From Ornithinimicrobium murale (GTDB lineage: Bacteria > Actinomycetota > Actinomycetes > Actinomycetales > Dermatophilaceae), in assembly GCF_003352835.1 (NCBI RefSeq), contig NZ_QLVD01000026.1, forward strand, positions 62,001 through 126,000: a DNA stretch of 64,000 nucleotides, in the 5' to 3' direction. The first letter of the stretch is position 1. Every line of letters begins with the position of its first letter. The translations under genes and the position numbers were made by a program. The notes under the pieces were generated by a model. The model saw only the letters and a program-made list of their open reading frames with translations. It was not told the DNA's origin and did not search any database. Positions 1-8,692 of this stretch are shown here, piece after piece.

Positions 1-1
1 A

Positions 2-754
2 GCCTGCGACCGGGGAGCCCACCGGTTGGCCAACGCCCTGGTCGGCAACCACCCGATGCTGGCGACGATCGAGGTGACCCTCGGCGGGCTGGCGCTGCAG
101 ACCGACGAGGACGTGGTCGTGGCGACCACCGGCGCCCGCTGCCCGGGCACGCCGCACCTGGCGCCCTTCCACCTCCCAGCAGGAGAGACGCTGCGTCTCG
201 GTCTCCCGCCGGCCGGCCTGCGCACCTACCTCGCGGTCCGGGGAGGAGTCGATGTGGAGCCGGTCCTGGGAAGCCGCGCGAGCGACATACTGTCCGGTCT
301 GGGGCCCAGGCCACTCCAGGCGGGCGACGTCCTGCCGGTCGGCACCACGCCCCGACCGGAACCTGGGGTCGACGTCGCGCCGGTGCCCGAGCCGACCGGT
401 GAGCGGCTCCTGGTCCACGTGACGCCCGGCCCGCGGCGCGACTGGTTCGACGACGCCGCCTGGGGCCAGCTCACCTCCCAGGTCTATGAGGTCGACAGCC
501 AGTCCAACCGGATCGGTGTCCGACTGTCGGGTGAGCCGCTCCCCCGACTGCGCGAGGGTGAGCTGGTCAGCGAGGGCATGGTGCGGGGCGCGATCCAACT
601 CCCGCCGTCGGGCCTGCCGGTGCTCTTCCTCGCGGACCACCCGGTGACCGGCGGCTACCCGGTGATCGCCTATGTCGACGACCTCGATGTCGACCGGTGT
701 GCCCAGCTCCGGCCGGGCCAGGAGGTGCGGTTCACCACGACCGCAGTGCGGTGA
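2..754 (+). CDS. pxpC: 5-oxoprolinase subunit C / biotin-dependent carboxyltransferase family protein (5' truncated)
   Basis: The reading frame is open to the left edge, so the N-terminus lies outside the window. The first visible residues (DRGAHRLANALVGN) match the region just after the start of the KipA/PxpC/allophanate-hydrolase-subunit-2 fold. Further family signatures are visible: a GGVD..PVLGSRASD segment, TSQVYEVDSQSNRIG, and EGMVRGAIQLPPSGLP followed by DHPVTGGYP. In bacteria such proteins pair with subunits A and B to cleave 5-oxoproline with ATP; some homologues belong to urea amidolyase-type enzymes. The partners would lie upstream and cannot be seen. The TTG at 26 is not the true start, because coding similarity continues before it. 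Confidence 0.85.
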   Translation, partial: ACDRGAHRLANALVGNHPMLATIEVTLGGLALQTDEDVVVATTGARCPGTPHLAPFHLPAGETLRLGLPPAGLRTYLAVRGGVDVEPVLGSRASDILSGLGPRPLQAGDVLPVGTTPRPEPGVDVAPVPEPTGERLLVHVTPGPRRDWFDDAAWGQLTSQVYEVDSQSNRIGVRLSGEPLPRLREGELVSEGMVRGAIQLPPSGLPVLFLADHPVTGGYPVIAYVDDLDVDRCAQLRPGQEVRFTTTAVR

Positions 755-845
755 GCGGCCTCAGAGCTTTCTGGGACGTTAGGCACTCGCCTGGAGCGTC
801 CAGCCCATGTCGTCTGCGAACTGTGGACTCTGGAAGAGTGGGGCC

Positions 846-1859
846 ATGAGTGCTCTGAAGCTGGGATACAAGGCATCGGCCGAGCAGTTCGGCCCGCGTG
901 AACTGGTGGACCTCGGCGTCGCCGCAGAGTCCCACGGCATGGACTCGGCCTTCGTCAGTGACCACTTCCAGCCCTGGCGACACCAGGGCGGCCACGCACC
1001 GTTCGCGATCTCCTGGATGTCGGCGGTCGGCGCCCGCACCGAGCGGATCGTGCTGGGCACCTCGGTGATGACGCCGACGTTCCGCTACAACCCCGCCGTG
1101 GTGGCGCAGGCGTTCGCGACGATGGGCTGCCTGTTCCCCGACCGCGTCGTGCTCGGCGTCGGGTCCGGTGAGGCACTCAACGAGATCGCGACCGGCGGCC
1201 TGCAGGGTGAGTGGCCGGAGTTCAAGGAGCGCTTCGCCCGGCTGCGCGAGGCCGTGCAGCTCATGCGTGAGCTCTGGACGGGGGACCGCGTCGACTTCGA
1301 CGGCGACTACTACCAGACCCGCGGCGCCTCGATCTATGACGTCCCCGAGGGCGGCGTGCCCGTCTATGTCGCCGCGGGCGGCCCGCTCGTCGCCCGCTAC
1401 GCCGGACGCGCAGGCGACGGCTTCATCTGCACCTCGGGCAAGGGCATGGACCTCTACACCGACAAGCTGCTCCCCGCCGTGGAGGAGGGTCTGGGCAAGG
1501 CCGAGCGCCCCAGCGATTCGATCGACCGGATGATCGAGATCAAGCTCTCCTACGACCGCGACGCCGACGCCGCCCTGGAGAACACCCGGTTCTGGGCGCC
1601 GCTGTCGCTGACGCCGGAGCAGAAGCACAGCATCGACGACCCGATCGAGATGGAGCGCTTCGCCGACGAGCTGCCGATCGAGCAGGTCGCCAAGCGGTGG
1701 ATCGTCGCCTCTGACCCCGAGCAGGTCGCCGACCAGGTCCGCCCCTATGTCGAGGCCGGCTTCAACCACCTGGTCTTCCACGGCCCCGGCCACGACCAGG
1801 AGCGCTTCCTGACCCAGTTCGAGGAGGACCTGGCTCCTCGGCTGCGGGCACTGGCCTGA
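846..1859 (+). CDS. fgd: F420-dependent glucose-6-phosphate dehydrogenase
   Basis: This 337-residue luciferase-like (TIM barrel) protein closely resembles mycobacterial Fgd1. It oxidises glucose-6-phosphate to 6-phosphogluconolactone and reduces cofactor F420 in the cytosol. Counting from the ATG at 846, the catalytic residues known from Mycobacterium Fgd1 fall at the same numbers: Asp39-His40 and Trp44 in [12 protein letters not shown] and Glu109 in GSGEALNE. This supports 846 rather than an earlier in-frame ATG at 807. The phosphate-binding region TSGKG is present near residue 199. The gene stands alone, followed by two decayed genes, one of which was an F420-using nitroreductase. Its presence implies the organism makes F420. 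Confidence 0.96.
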   Translation: MSALKLGYKASAEQFGPRELVDLGVAAESHGMDSAFVSDHFQPWRHQGGHAPFAISWMSAVGARTERIVLGTSVMTPTFRYNPAVVAQAFATMGCLFPDRVVLGVGSGEALNEIATGGLQGEWPEFKERFARLREAVQLMRELWTGDRVDFDGDYYQTRGASIYDVPEGGVPVYVAAGGPLVARYAGRAGDGFICTSGKGMDLYTDKLLPAVEEGLGKAERPSDSIDRMIEIKLSYDRDADAALENTRFWAPLSLTPEQKHSIDDPIEMERFADELPIEQVAKRWIVASDPEQVADQVRPYVEAGFNHLVFHGPGHDQERFLTQFEEDLAPRLRALA

Positions 1860-1895
1860 CGGATGATGACCAGCCAGGGGTGAGAGGAGCGCGTC

Positions 1896-2345
1896 GTGGG
1901 CACGCTGTCGCCGCGACTGAGGGCGATCGTCGATGCGTTGCCGTTGACGCCTGCCATGCGGGTGCTCGAGATCGGTGGAGCGCCTGGTGCTAGTGCACGA
2001 GCTGTCTGTGAACGCATCGCGCCCGGCGGGCACACATCCTCGTCATCGACCGGTCCGCGACAGGCGTCGCACAGACCGAACGCACCGCGGCAGAGAGATC
2101 TCAGCTGGGCTGCTCAGCACCAGGTGTGTCGCGATCGAAGAGTTCACGCTCCTGGCTGACGAGGAACGATTCGACCTGGCCTTCGGCATCCGCGTCGGAG
2201 CGCTCGACGGACGGCATCCCGCCGCGGGACTCGTCGCACGCGCACGCCTTCGCGACGAACTGCACCCGGAGGCACGCCTGTAGATCGACGGCGGCAGTTG
2301 CGGATCAGTCCCCTCGACTGACGACCGGGCAGGCATGCGGTGTCA
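1896..2345 (+). pseudogene. SAM-dependent methyltransferase remnant with at least two frameshifts
   Basis: A GTG at 1896, preceded by GAGAGGAG, opens a frame encoding MGTLSPRLRAIVDALP then MRVLEIGGAPGASA, the glycine-rich motif I of SAM methyltransferases. After about position 2035 the sense continues in another frame (ILVIDRSATGVAQTERTAAE, from 2036). After about 2095 it moves to a third frame (ISAGLLSTRCVAIEEF then LLADEERFDLAFGIRVGAL). The third frame stops at 2281 where a family member would read IDGG. Three consecutive frames giving one coherent methyltransferase sequence show a broken gene rather than chance ORFs. Sequencing error could mimic one shift but hardly several. Confidence 0.75.
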
Positions 2346-2429
2346 GACCGCACCGACGCGCAGTGCCGGACGAACCCGACGGACCCACCTGACCGAGCGC
2401 GCGGGCCCCGGGTGACTCATGCTGGGGTG

Positions 2430-2830
2430 ATGCCCGCACCCCTGAGCATCACGCCCTATGTCAAGCGTTCGCCCATCCGATCCTGGTCAACCTGGCCGGG
2501 CACCGCTGGTTCGTGGAGCGGGAGCACATCGGGCGCAGCACCCCGCACGGCGCACCGCATTCCCCCGATGGCCTTTCGCCAGGACGACACCATCACCATC
2601 GCGCTCACCTACGTCCCGGACGTGCAGTGGCTCATGAACCTCCGGGGCCACCGGCGGCGGCCGGATGCACTGGCGCCACAAGTTGCTTCACCTCGGACCG
2701 CCCCAACGACTAGCCACCGAGGGCGGCATCGCACGCGTGCCCCAACCATCCGGACGGTCCTCAACCTGACCGGCCTGGCCACCGAGTTCGTCGAGTTACC
2801 GATCGCCTCCCAGCGGCCGTTCCGAGAGAT
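2430..2830 (+). pseudogene. deazaflavin (F420)-dependent nitroreductase family remnant, multiply frameshifted
   Basis: Starting at the ATG at 2430, the frames piece together a DUF385/Ddn-like protein. The order is MPAPLSITPYVKR, then (shifted) FAHPILVNLAGHRWFVE and EHIGRST, then (shifted) HRIPPMAFRQDDTITIAL and VQWLMNLRG, then (shifted) GRMHWRHKLLHLGPPQRLATE, and finally IRTVLNLTGLATEFVELP. The segment order matches the family's H.GR.SG..R.TPL and dd..viaLtYG....WlrNlra features. Four or more frame changes within 400 bp mean it cannot make a working protein. It lies next to fgd, which would have supplied its F420H2. No intact gene is visible between 2283 and 2429. Confidence 0.72.
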
Positions 2831-2902
2831 CATCGTTCCCCCTGAGCAACCGTCCCGTGAGGCCTCGGGACCGGCGATCCAGTTTCAGGCGACGCGCGGA
2901 GG

Positions 2903-4999
2903 TCAGGACACCCCCACCAGTGCGTCGGCGACGAGGATGGCCGAGCGGGAGACGATCAATGGGTTGACGTCGATCTCCGCGATCTCGGGGAGCTCGACCG
3001 CGAGGTCTCCCAGCCGCACCATGATGTCGGCGACAGCGTCCACCTGGTCGGCCGAGATCCCGCGGGAGTGGCTCACCAGGCGCCCGCCCGCGACCTCCGC
3101 GAGCGCGGAGCGCGCGTGTTCCAGTGTCAGGGGCGCCTTGCATAGTGCGACGTCCGCGACGACCTCAACCAGCACTCCGCCTAGGCCAACAGTGACCACA
3201 GGCCCGAAGACCGGATCCCGATGCACACCGCAGACCAGTTCCACGCCGCTGGGGGCCATTTGCTGGACGACAAGGCCCTCAATCCGCGCGTCGGGCCGCT
3301 GCTCGGCCACGTCGGCGAGGATGTCCTCACTCGCGTGACGCACACCAGCCGCGTCGGCCACGCCTAGGCGCACACCGCCGACATCAGACTTATGTGGCAG
3401 GTCCACAGAGAGCACCTTGAGGGCCACCGGGTACGCAGCCATCGCTTCCGCAGCCTCCACCGTGCCGTCCACGGTAGTCGCTACCGCCTCCTGCACGACG
3501 GGCAGGCCATATAGACCGAGCAGCTTCTTCGACGCAGCCTCGGTCAGCGTCGGGCCACCCCCGAGCAGCGCTCTCGCATCGGCCACACGCGTCTGATCCG
3601 GCGGCTTCACCGGTTCTTCGGTGACCCGGCCCGTCTGCCCCTGGAACCGGCGCAGCGCGCCCAACGCGCCGATCGCGCGGCTCGAGTCCTGGTAGGTAGG
3701 CACTCCAGCGTCGACCAGAATGCGGCGGGAGTCCTGGTTGGTGCTGTACCAGGTCAGGGCGACTGGCTTGTTCGTTTCCCCATAGGTGGCCGCGATCTTC
3801 TCCGCGACCTCCACCGCCTGCGGACCGCGCAGGCCCGACCCGACAGCTACGCAGTCGAAGCCGGTCGAGTGGACGAGAGTCTTGAGTATCCGCTGATAAT
3901 TGCCCACCCCTGAGGCGATGGCCTGCGCCGTCACGTCGATAGGGTTGACGGCCGAGCCGAAGCTCGGGATCCACTGCCCGATGAGCTCCTGGTCGGCAGC
4001 TGGGGTGGTGGCGACGTCCAGCCCGACGTCGTGCGCGACGTCCGCCATCATGACGCCGCTTCCGCCCGACCCGGTCAGCAGCCCGATCCGGTTGCCGACC
4101 AGGCGCCGCTGGGTCTGGAAGACACTGAGCCAGTCGAGGGCCTGCTCCAGGCTGTCCGCACGTAGCACGCCATACTGCCGGCAGACCGCGTCGAAGACGT
4201 CGTCCCCGCCCGAGATCGAGGCGGTGTGGGACTGGGCCGCGGCCATCCCGGCCGCGGACCGGCCAGCCTTGACGAAGACCAACGGCTTGCCGAGTTGCGC
4301 CGCTCGTGAGGCCACGTGGACAAAGGCCTCCGGGTCGCGCAGCCCCTCGCTGGTCGCAGCCAGCACGGTCACCTCCGGCCGCTCAACCAGGTAGGCCAGG
4401 CAGTCGGTGACCGTGGCCCCGGCCTCGTTGCCGGTCGTGACCAGCCATCCGGGCCTGATGCCTCGGTCCCGGGCCATCTCGTCGATGTAGGTGGCGAGGG
4501 CGCCACTCTGGGAGACGATTGCCACCGGTCCCGCCGCGGGCAGCTCGATGTCCGGCGGCAGGAAGAAGGTGGCGAGGATCCCGTCGTGCAGGTTCATGAA
4601 GCCGATCGTGTTCGGCCCGTTGATCAGCATGCCCGTCTCCGCGGAGATGCGCTGCAGTTCGGCCTGGGCAGCCACGCCCTCGGCCCCTCCTTCGGCGAAG
4701 CCGGACGTGAAGATGAGAGCCGCCCGGATGCCGAGCCGCGCGCCGTCCGCGACCACCGGCACCACGGCCGGAGCGGGCACGGCCACGACGAGCAGGTCGA
4801 CCGTCTCCGGGAGGGAGGCGAGGTCGGGCGCCGAGTCCGCCCCGGTCGCCCGCGGATGGACCAGGTAGGTCCGTCCCGGGAAGAACTGGCGGAGTTGGCT
4901 TAGGGTGCGTGACCCCACGTTGGTGGAGTTCGTCATGGATGCGCCGACGACCGCGACCGACCGCGGGCGCAGCAGCGCGTCGAGGTCGGGCACAGTCAT
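2903..4999 (-). CDS. ADP-forming acyl-CoA synthetase (acetate--CoA ligase family)
   Basis: This is a 698-residue single-chain ADP-forming CoA ligase: ATP + acid + CoA give acyl-CoA + ADP + phosphate. Visible in order are an N-terminal CoA-binding Rossmann domain (PRSVAVVGAS), a succinyl-CoA-ligase-like part (VAIVSQSGALATYIDE), the SHTAS motif near residue 255 whose His is the expected phosphorylation site in this family, GSGGSGVMMAD, and a C-terminal ATP-grasp domain (ALKVLSVDLPHKSDVGGV). The ATG at 4999 overlaps the stop of the upstream SDR by 4 bp (ATGA), so the two are translationally coupled. It is the last gene of a DUF35-thiolase-SDR-ligase operon. A paralogue lies at 19678-21900. The substrate is unknown, presumably the acid degraded by this island. 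Confidence 0.9.
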   Translation of the reverse strand: MTVPDLDALLRPRSVAVVGASMTNSTNVGSRTLSQLRQFFPGRTYLVHPRATGADSAPDLASLPETVDLLVVAVPAPAVVPVVADGARLGIRAALIFTSGFAEGGAEGVAAQAELQRISAETGMLINGPNTIGFMNLHDGILATFFLPPDIELPAAGPVAIVSQSGALATYIDEMARDRGIRPGWLVTTGNEAGATVTDCLAYLVERPEVTVLAATSEGLRDPEAFVHVASRAAQLGKPLVFVKAGRSAAGMAAAQSHTASISGGDDVFDAVCRQYGVLRADSLEQALDWLSVFQTQRRLVGNRIGLLTGSGGSGVMMADVAHDVGLDVATTPAADQELIGQWIPSFGSAVNPIDVTAQAIASGVGNYQRILKTLVHSTGFDCVAVGSGLRGPQAVEVAEKIAATYGETNKPVALTWYSTNQDSRRILVDAGVPTYQDSSRAIGALGALRRFQGQTGRVTEEPVKPPDQTRVADARALLGGGPTLTEAASKKLLGLYGLPVVQEAVATTVDGTVEAAEAMAAYPVALKVLSVDLPHKSDVGGVRLGVADAAGVRHASEDILADVAEQRPDARIEGLVVQQMAPSGVELVCGVHRDPVFGPVVTVGLGGVLVEVVADVALCKAPLTLEHARSALAEVAGGRLVSHSRGISADQVDAVADIMVRLGDLAVELPEIAEIDVNPLIVSRSAILVADALVGVS

Positions 5000-5754
5000 C
5001 GCACCATGACCCGGCCGCCGTCCACGGACAGGCACTGGCCGGTGAGGTAACCGGCTTCCTCGGTGGCCAGGAACAGGTAGGAGGCGGCCACTTCGTCGGG
5101 TTCGGCCCAGCGCTTGAGCGGGATCGACTGGAGGTAGGTGTCCTTGAAGCGCTCGTCCGTGCGGATCACTTCGGTCATCGGCGTCGACGCCGCCGGCGCG
5201 ATCGCGTTGACGGTGATCTTCGAGTCTGCCAGCTCGCGGGCGGCGGACCGGGTCATCCCCAGCAGGCCCGCCTTGGCGACGGAGTAGTTGATCTGACCGA
5301 TCGTACCGATGATGCCGGCGGCCGAGGTCGTGAAGATGATTCGTCCGTACTTCTGCTCGCGCATCCCCCCGGCCACCGCCTGCAGCCAGTAGAAGCTGCC
5401 ACCGAGGTGAGTGTCCAGGACCATGTTCCACTCGTCGTCCGACATCTTCCAGAGCATCGCGGGCCGGGTCACGCCCGCGTTGCTGACCAGGATGTCGATG
5501 GCACCGAGCTGTTGGACGACGGCCGCTGCCGCCTCGTCGACGCTAGCCCGGCTGCCCACGTCGCACACCACGGCTACGGCCTGGCCACCGTCGGCGACGA
5601 TGCCGTCTGCGACGGACCTGGCCGCCTCCTGGTTGATGTCAACGACGGCGACCTTCGCGCCCTCGGCCGCATAGAGTCGGGCCACGCCCTCACCGATGCC
5701 CTGGCCTGCGCCAGTGACGACGGCGACGCGGTCCCGCAGCTTGCCTTCACTCAT
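4996..5754 (-). CDS. SDR family oxidoreductase (FabG-like)
   Basis: A classical short-chain dehydrogenase of 252 residues. The cofactor motif GAGQGIG is near residue 16. The catalytic Ser (TTSAAG) and the Y-S-V-A-K segment (INYSVAKAG) are intact, and the C-terminus ends CLSVDGGRVMVR as in FabG-like proteins. The usual NNAG reads SNAG. An acidic residue after the second beta strand (VVDIN) suggests NAD preference. It probably oxidises a hydroxyacyl-CoA, or reduces a ketoacyl-CoA, in the catabolic island. It follows the thiolase-like gene by about 40 bp and overlaps the downstream CoA ligase by 4 bp. Confidence 0.9.
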   Translation of the reverse strand: MSEGKLRDRVAVVTGAGQGIGEGVARLYAAEGAKVAVVDINQEAARSVADGIVADGGQAVAVVCDVGSRASVDEAAAAVVQQLGAIDILVSNAGVTRPAMLWKMSDDEWNMVLDTHLGGSFYWLQAVAGGMREQKYGRIIFTTSAAGIIGTIGQINYSVAKAGLLGMTRSAARELADSKITVNAIAPAASTPMTEVIRTDERFKDTYLQSIPLKRWAEPDEVAASYLFLATEEAGYLTGQCLSVDGGRVMVR

Positions 5755-5793
5755 GGTGGTTCTGCTCCTGTGCTCTTAGATGGTGGACGTTGG

Positions 5794-6963
5794 TTAGAGG
5801 GTGCTCTCGTCACCGAGGATCGCGGTGACCTGGCTGGACAGGGTCCCCCCGTTGCCGTGAGCCAGGGCGAGGCTGTGCCGGGCAACCTGCCGATCCCCCG
5901 CCTCGCCACGCAGCTGCCGGACCGCCTCGATCACCAGGAGGATGCCGTACATCCCCGGGTGGCAGTAGGACAGGCCGCCGCCGTTGGTATTCACCGGCAG
6001 CGACCCGCCGGGGGCGATGGCACCGTCGGAGACGAACGCCCCGCCCTCACCCTTGGCGCAGAACCCGAGGTCCTCCAGGAAGAGAATCGGGTTGATGGTG
6101 AACGCGTCGTAGAGCTCCACGACATCGATGTCTTGCGGACCGAACCCGGCGATCTCGTAGGCTCGCCTGCCGGACTCCTGCGCCGCCGTGGTCGTCAGGT
6201 CGGGCATCTGGGAGATGTTCATGTGCCAGGTGGCCTCGCCCGCACCGAGGATGTAGGCGGGTGGCCTCGGCAGGTTGCGGGCCCGCTCGGCGGAGGTCAC
6301 GATTACCGCGCCACCGCCGTCGGTCACCAGGCAGCAATCGCGCACGGTGAGCGGGCTGGAGACCATCCGCGAGGACAGCACGTCATCGACTGTCATGTCG
6401 TCCTGCACGAAGGCCGCCGGGTTGAGTTTGGCCCACTGGCGGGCGGCGACCGCGACCTCGGCCAGCTGCTCGCGGGTGGTGCCGAACTCGCGCATGTGGC
6501 GTGCGGCGGCCAGTGCATAGGCGGAGGCCGGTATGCGCGGTGCGTAGGGCGTCTCCCAGGACCTGGTCAGCGCGGCCCCGGAGGCCACGAGCCCGCCGCC
6601 GTGCGAGCGTTGGGTGGAGCCGTAGACGATGAGGGCGACCTCGCACAGACCCGCCTCGATCGCGGCGGCCGCATGCCATAGGTGTCCCACGAAGGAGGAC
6701 CCACCGGTGGCCGTCCCGTCCGCGAAGCGCGGGCGGATGCCCAGGTACTCCGCGGTGGTGAGGACCGGCTGGGCGAAGAAGGCGGAGTGCGTGAACAGCC
6801 CGTCGACGTCGCTCTTGCTGAGCCCGGCGTCAGCGAGGGCGCGCACGGTGGCCTGCCCGATGAGATCCAGCGAGGAGATTCCCGGACCCACCTCTCCGAG
6901 GCTCGACTCTGCGACCCCGACGATGGCGGCCCTGCCCCGCAGCGAGCGCTCCGCGGCGCTCAT
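5794..6963 (-). CDS. thiolase-like / lipid-transfer protein lacking the nucleophilic Cys; probable Ltp2-type aldolase subunit
   Basis: This 389-residue protein has the thiolase fold of the SCP-x/Ltp group: GVAESSLG at the N-terminus, VELYDAFTINPILFLEDLGF in the middle, and NTNGGGLSYCHPGMYG with the conserved His near the C-terminus. Where true thiolases carry the acylated Cys, this sequence reads TATGGSSFVGH, and the second active-site Cys region reads AHGNGGTLSS, so both catalytic cysteines appear absent. In actinobacterial steroid degradation, proteins of this type (Ltp2) pair with a DUF35 protein and act as retro-aldolases. The gene upstream here is exactly such a DUF35 protein, overlapping by 4 bp. 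Retro-aldolase function is inference; fold and pairing are seen. Confidence 0.88.
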   Translation of the reverse strand: MSAAERSLRGRAAIVGVAESSLGEVGPGISSLDLIGQATVRALADAGLSKSDVDGLFTHSAFFAQPVLTTAEYLGIRPRFADGTATGGSSFVGHLWHAAAAIEAGLCEVALIVYGSTQRSHGGGLVASGAALTRSWETPYAPRIPASAYALAAARHMREFGTTREQLAEVAVAARQWAKLNPAAFVQDDMTVDDVLSSRMVSSPLTVRDCCLVTDGGGAVIVTSAERARNLPRPPAYILGAGEATWHMNISQMPDLTTTAAQESGRRAYEIAGFGPQDIDVVELYDAFTINPILFLEDLGFCAKGEGGAFVSDGAIAPGGSLPVNTNGGGLSYCHPGMYGILLVIEAVRQLRGEAGDRQVARHSLALAHGNGGTLSSQVTAILGDESTL

Positions 6964-7370
6964 CGGTCCGCCTCCACGGCGAAGACAGGCAGGGGCGGCT
7001 CGTCCCCCGCCAACCGGAACGAGACGGTTACCGGGTCGTCGATGGCGACCGCACCGTCGTCACCGGCAGTGACAATGCTCATCATCCGGAAGCCCTCGTC
7101 CAGGTCGATCAGGGCCACGGTGTACGGCTCCTTCCCCCGGGGCGCAATGACCGTGGCGGAGTAGACGGTTCCCCGGCCTGCCGAGGGTTCCCAGCCCAGG
7201 TCGTCGCTGCCGCAGGAAGGGCACAGGACCCGGGGCGGGAACACCGCCTGCCGGCAGTCCCCGCAGCTCTGGTAGGCGAGCACACCCTCGGCGGCGTACC
7301 GGTCGAACACGGTGCCGGGCGCCGTCTCCGGCGAGAGTGACTCCACATCGGCGCGGACGTTGTCGGTCAC
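6960..7370 (-). CDS. Zn-ribbon / OB-fold DUF35 protein, partner of the thiolase-like protein
   Basis: This 136-residue protein has a rubredoxin-like zinc ribbon (C-x2-C in SCGDC, C-x2-C in CPSCG, about residues 36-54) followed by an OB-fold half (GRGTVYSATVI, TVALIDLDEGFRM). DUF35 proteins bind thiolase-like enzymes and complete their acyl-CoA site. It starts with GTG at 7370 behind an AGGAGG ribosome site at 7375-7380. It is the first gene of the minus-strand operon and overlaps the thiolase-like gene by 4 bp. Its promoter region contains the shared GTATAC site at 7418-7432, where TATACT on the minus strand looks like a -10 element. Confidence 0.9.
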   Translation of the reverse strand: MTDNVRADVESLSPETAPGTVFDRYAAEGVLAYQSCGDCRQAVFPPRVLCPSCGSDDLGWEPSAGRGTVYSATVIAPRGKEPYTVALIDLDEGFRMMSIVTAGDDGAVAIDDPVTVSFRLAGDEPPLPVFAVEADR

Positions 7371-7417
7371 ACATCCTCCTCGGGTGCTGGACCAGCCGGA
7401 CTAGACTGATGCATTCA

Positions 7418-7432
7418 CTTTAGTATACATTT
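7418..7432 (-). promoter_or_regulatory. GTATAC-centred operator/promoter between divergent DUF35 and CaiB genes
   Basis: On the minus strand the 15 bases read AAATGTATACTAAAG, identical to the 15 bases at 21949-21963 on the plus strand. TATACT within it is a good -10 hexamer for the DUF35 operon. The AT-rich block stands out against roughly 70% GC surroundings. GntR/FadR-type regulators commonly bind palindromes built on GT-A/T-AC, so the GntR at 22041 is the obvious candidate to bind here (inference). Confidence 0.6.
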
Positions 7433-7481
7433 AGAAATACAGTAGTCGTCAACACCGTGACCGCCGTCACTAGGAGCCAGG

Positions 7482-8690
7482 ATGCCCGACCACTCTGCCG
7501 AAGTCGCAGTGCAGGCGCACCGCGTCGGACCACTGGCCGGGGTGCGGGTCCTGGACCTGACGCGCGTGGTGATGGGACCGCTGTGCACCCAGCTCCTTGC
7601 GGACCAGGGAGCCGACGTGATCCTGGTCGAGGCCAACGGTGGGGACACGAACCGCGTCATGGGCCCAGGACCGCATCCGGAGCTCTCCGGCATCGCCCTG
7701 AACCTGCTCCGGAACAAGCGATCCATCGACGTGGACCTGAAGTCGGCGGCCGGGGCAGCTGCGGTGCGGGCCCTCATCTCGACCTGTGACGTGGTCGTGA
7801 GCACCATGCGTCCCCAGGCCTTGACCAAGCTCGGCCTCGACTACGAGAGCGTGCGCGAGACCCGGCCGGATATTGTCTACTGCCAGGCGCAGGGGTTCCC
7901 GCTGGCCAGCGACCGCGCTTCCGAGCCCGCCTACGACGACATCATCCAGGCGGCCAGCGGCGTCTCGGACGTGATGGAGCGCATCTACGGCCAGCCCGGC
8001 CTAATCCCCACGATCTTCGCCGACAAGGTGTGCGGCCTGGTGATGGCCGAGGCGGTAACGGCGGCGTTGTTCCACCATGCCCGGACCGGCGAGGGCCAGC
8101 ACATCGAGGTGCCGATGGTGCAGGCCATGAGCGCGTTCATGCTCGCCGAGCACGGCAGCGGGGCGATCGCCGAGCCGCCGACCCCTGCGGAGGGTCACCA
8201 GGCCAGCGGGTACCCGCGGATCCTATCCAAGGAGCGCCGGCCGCACCGCACGAAGGATGGGTGGATCCACCTGTTCCCCTACCTCCCCAAGCACTATGTC
8301 GACCTGTTCACCGAGGCCGGCGTGGAGGGGGCGGCGGACGATCCGCGCTACACGGACCAGCGGGCGACGCTCGTCAACTCCGAGTCGCTCTACCGTGACA
8401 TCCGGGCGGTCTGCCCCTCACGCACCACGGAAGAGTGGCTGGACTACTGTCGCACCACCGGGATCCCGGCCACAAGGGTCGCGACTATCCAGGACCTCGT
8501 GGACGAACTCCCGCTCGAGCACCACCCGACCGTCGGCCGCTACCGGGTCACGCCGCACCTGGCCAACTTCAGCCTGACCCCGCCCACGGTCCGCCGGCCG
8601 GCACCGTTGATCGGCGAGCACACCGAGGAGGTGCTGGACGAGGTCTCCGCCTCGCCGCGGACCCCTCAGCCAGCGACGCGACAGGAGTGA
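7482..8690 (+). CDS. CaiB/BaiF family CoA transferase
   Basis: A 402-residue class III CoA transferase that would move CoA from a donor thioester to the substrate acid. Seen are the N-terminal GVRVLDLTRVVMGP, the second-strand QLLADQGADVILVE, RNKRSIDVDLKS, the Asp in FADKVCGLVMAEA at the place of the family's catalytic Asp, and RTGEGQHIEVPM. The ATG at 7482 follows AGGAG by 5 bases. It heads a plus-strand operon with two acyl-CoA dehydrogenases and a crotonase, suggesting an acyl-CoA activated here feeds straight into dehydrogenation. The opposite-strand DUF35 operon shares its intergenic control region. Confidence 0.92.
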   Translation: MPDHSAEVAVQAHRVGPLAGVRVLDLTRVVMGPLCTQLLADQGADVILVEANGGDTNRVMGPGPHPELSGIALNLLRNKRSIDVDLKSAAGAAAVRALISTCDVVVSTMRPQALTKLGLDYESVRETRPDIVYCQAQGFPLASDRASEPAYDDIIQAASGVSDVMERIYGQPGLIPTIFADKVCGLVMAEAVTAALFHHARTGEGQHIEVPMVQAMSAFMLAEHGSGAIAEPPTPAEGHQASGYPRILSKERRPHRTKDGWIHLFPYLPKHYVDLFTEAGVEGAADDPRYTDQRATLVNSESLYRDIRAVCPSRTTEEWLDYCRTTGIPATRVATIQDLVDELPLEHHPTVGRYRVTPHLANFSLTPPTVRRPAPLIGEHTEEVLDEVSASPRTPQPATRQE

Positions 8691-8692
8691 CC

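Noticed and set aside
2340-3338. 332-codon plus-strand ORF
   Set aside because: It mixes one frame of the nitroreductase remnant with antisense of the CoA ligase; no coherent protein.
2903-5431. 842-residue version of the CoA ligase
   Set aside because: The extra N-terminus overlaps the SDR gene in another frame. The CoA-binding domain begins at the ATG at 4999, coupled to the SDR stop.
4909-6681. 590-codon plus-strand ORF opposite the SDR and thiolase-like genes
   Set aside because: It is antisense to well-supported genes, has Gly/Arg/His-rich composition typical of high-GC shadow frames and no recognisable domain. The same applies to the long opposite-strand frames at 732-2033, 11845-13677, 19687-21204, 40635-42233, 47307-49334 and 60640-62481.
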